Origin: an uncultured Chthoniobacterales bacterium
GTDB lineage: Bacteria; Verrucomicrobiota; Verrucomicrobiae; Chthoniobacterales; UBA10450
Length of the DNA stretch: 5,545 bases
Direction: 5' to 3'
Assembly: GCA_955652855.1 (NCBI GenBank)
Contig: CATPCN010000672.1
Location: forward strand, 1 to 5,545
This document shows, one piece after another, positions 4,927 through 5,545 of this stretch. The notes below the pieces were generated by a model. That model was not told the DNA's origin, did not search any database, and saw nothing but the letters and a program-made list of their open reading frames with translations. Position 1 is the first letter of the stretch. The number at the start of each line of letters is the position of its first letter. The position numbers were made by a program, and so were the translations under genes.

Positions 4927-5545
4927 TCATTTGTCCCCTCCGTCTGGTTGTTTGGCGGTAGTCGGGACGTTCGGCGTGGCACCCAATACGATCCCAATTA
5001 CCTGAAGAAACCGTTCTACGTCAGCGGGCGTAGGCTTGCTTTCGACCTTTATATGCCACGTCTTTCCCGGGCTAAGCGGAATCGGAATCGAGGTCATAGT
5101 GGAGTCATCCTTGTTGACAGAATCAAACTCCAGAATCTTACCTTTGTCCTCGATCTTTGTCTTTGGCGTCTTTACCGTTTTGCGTGGCGCGCTAGTTCGG
5201 GTGCCCTTGGCGATATGGGCAGAAACCGGCAAGCCAGAGTGCTTAGCCAGTTGAATAAAGAACACCACACACTTGGACCGGACGCTAGGCTCGACCTGAA
5301 ACTCGGTGAACGAATTTTGCAACTGCTGCATCGTCCCGTCGGGCAGGATGGCGGCTTGCGTTGGGTAATGCTTGGTGAGCAGTTGGCCCAGCATCGCCTT
5401 CCGTCCATCAGCGTCTGCCTTGGCGTACTCCATAAACTGCTGGGTGCGCTGGTCGTTGCCGTTCGTGAATTGCAAGTAACGAAGCGCCTGCATGACCTGG
5501 CGTTGCGCGGAGCCGGAAAACTTCCGCAGGACGCTGCCGACGAGA
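4927..5545 (-). CDS. DUF5343-like protein, 5' end beyond the window (partial)
   Basis: The last 205 residues of a gene reading leftwards; the frame stays open to the window edge and enters as LVGSVLRKFSGSAQRQVMQ. The visible part matches the DUF5343 pattern: a helix with LRYLQFTNGNDQRT (cf. family LrfLgLid..g.pT), a middle stretch DADGRKAMLGQLLTKHYPT, then VEPSVRSKCVVFFIQLAKHSGLPVS, which corresponds to the family's conserved segment before the linker. A Lys/Pro/Thr-rich linker (about visible residues 115-135) leads to a C-terminal strand-helix unit (IPIPLSPGKTWHIKVE..TPADVERFLQVIG). The ATG at 5493 is internal, since homology continues upstream of it. No enzyme motif is visible and the family's role is not established. 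The tRNA gene lies 112 bases downstream on the same strand without an obvious terminator between, so they could share a transcript. Family call is from motif memory only. Confidence 0.75.
   Translation of the reverse strand, partial: LVGSVLRKFSGSAQRQVMQALRYLQFTNGNDQRTQQFMEYAKADADGRKAMLGQLLTKHYPTQAAILPDGTMQQLQNSFTEFQVEPSVRSKCVVFFIQLAKHSGLPVSAHIAKGTRTSAPRKTVKTPKTKIEDKGKILEFDSVNKDDSTMTSIPIPLSPGKTWHIKVESKPTPADVERFLQVIGIVLGATPNVPTTAKQPDGGDK

Noticed and set aside
4883..4927. Intrinsic terminator for the DUF5343-like gene
   Set aside because: The stem is strong, but on the minus strand it is followed by AAAAAA, not a U-tract.
4584..4997. Minus-strand open frame of about 137 codons
   Set aside because: It runs through the tRNA gene, both hairpins and the antisense of the transposase, and contains the VVKLVNT string typical of a mistranslated tRNA-Leu.
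1..5545. CRISPR array or tandem repeats
   Set aside because: No regularly spaced direct repeats were seen on either strand.

Overview
The window looks like chromosomal DNA from a GC-rich proteobacterium, most likely Gammaproteobacteria of the Xanthomonas/Lysobacter kind or Burkholderiales. The basis is the base composition, the codon use, and a secreted S8 peptidase of a type common in those groups. This assignment is inference. A host-like block (about 1-2700) is followed by a more varied accessory block (about 2700-5545) with lower GC, small unrecognised genes, a transposase, an unusual tRNA gene and a DUF5343-like gene.

Layout. Positions 250-2154 (minus) encode a complete secreted subtilisin-family protease with signal peptide, propeptide, D/H/S triad and a threefold-repeat C-terminal domain. 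About 670 bases without a recognisable gene follow, holding a degenerate inverted repeat. Next come three tightly packed plus-strand genes: a 109-aa protein with three membrane segments (GTG start with a strong ribosome binding site), a 98-aa charged helical protein whose ATG directly follows the first gene's TGA in the same frame, and a 55-aa very basic protein with its own ribosome binding site. A clear intrinsic terminator closes this unit. I recognise none of the three proteins.

After the terminator is an intact IS1595/ISXO2-type transposase gene. Its near-consensus sigma-70 promoter lies inside a perfect 15-bp inverted repeat, which suggests an operator and tight control. I could not find convincing terminal inverted repeats, so the transposase may be immobile or domesticated.

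The most interesting item lies nine bases beyond the transposase stop, on the minus strand (4714-4814 plus discriminator at 4713). It is a complete class II tRNA cloverleaf with a leucine-type body, but the anticodon is UGG, which belongs to proline, and the variable-arm loop is enlarged to about 20 nt. If it is expressed and charged by LeuRS, it would place leucine at CCA (and perhaps CCG) codons. Upstream of it on the same strand lies a DUF5343-like gene that runs off the right edge. Two strong inverted repeats separate them, one of which is a plus-strand terminator. The transposase transcript would therefore run antisense across the tRNA before stopping.
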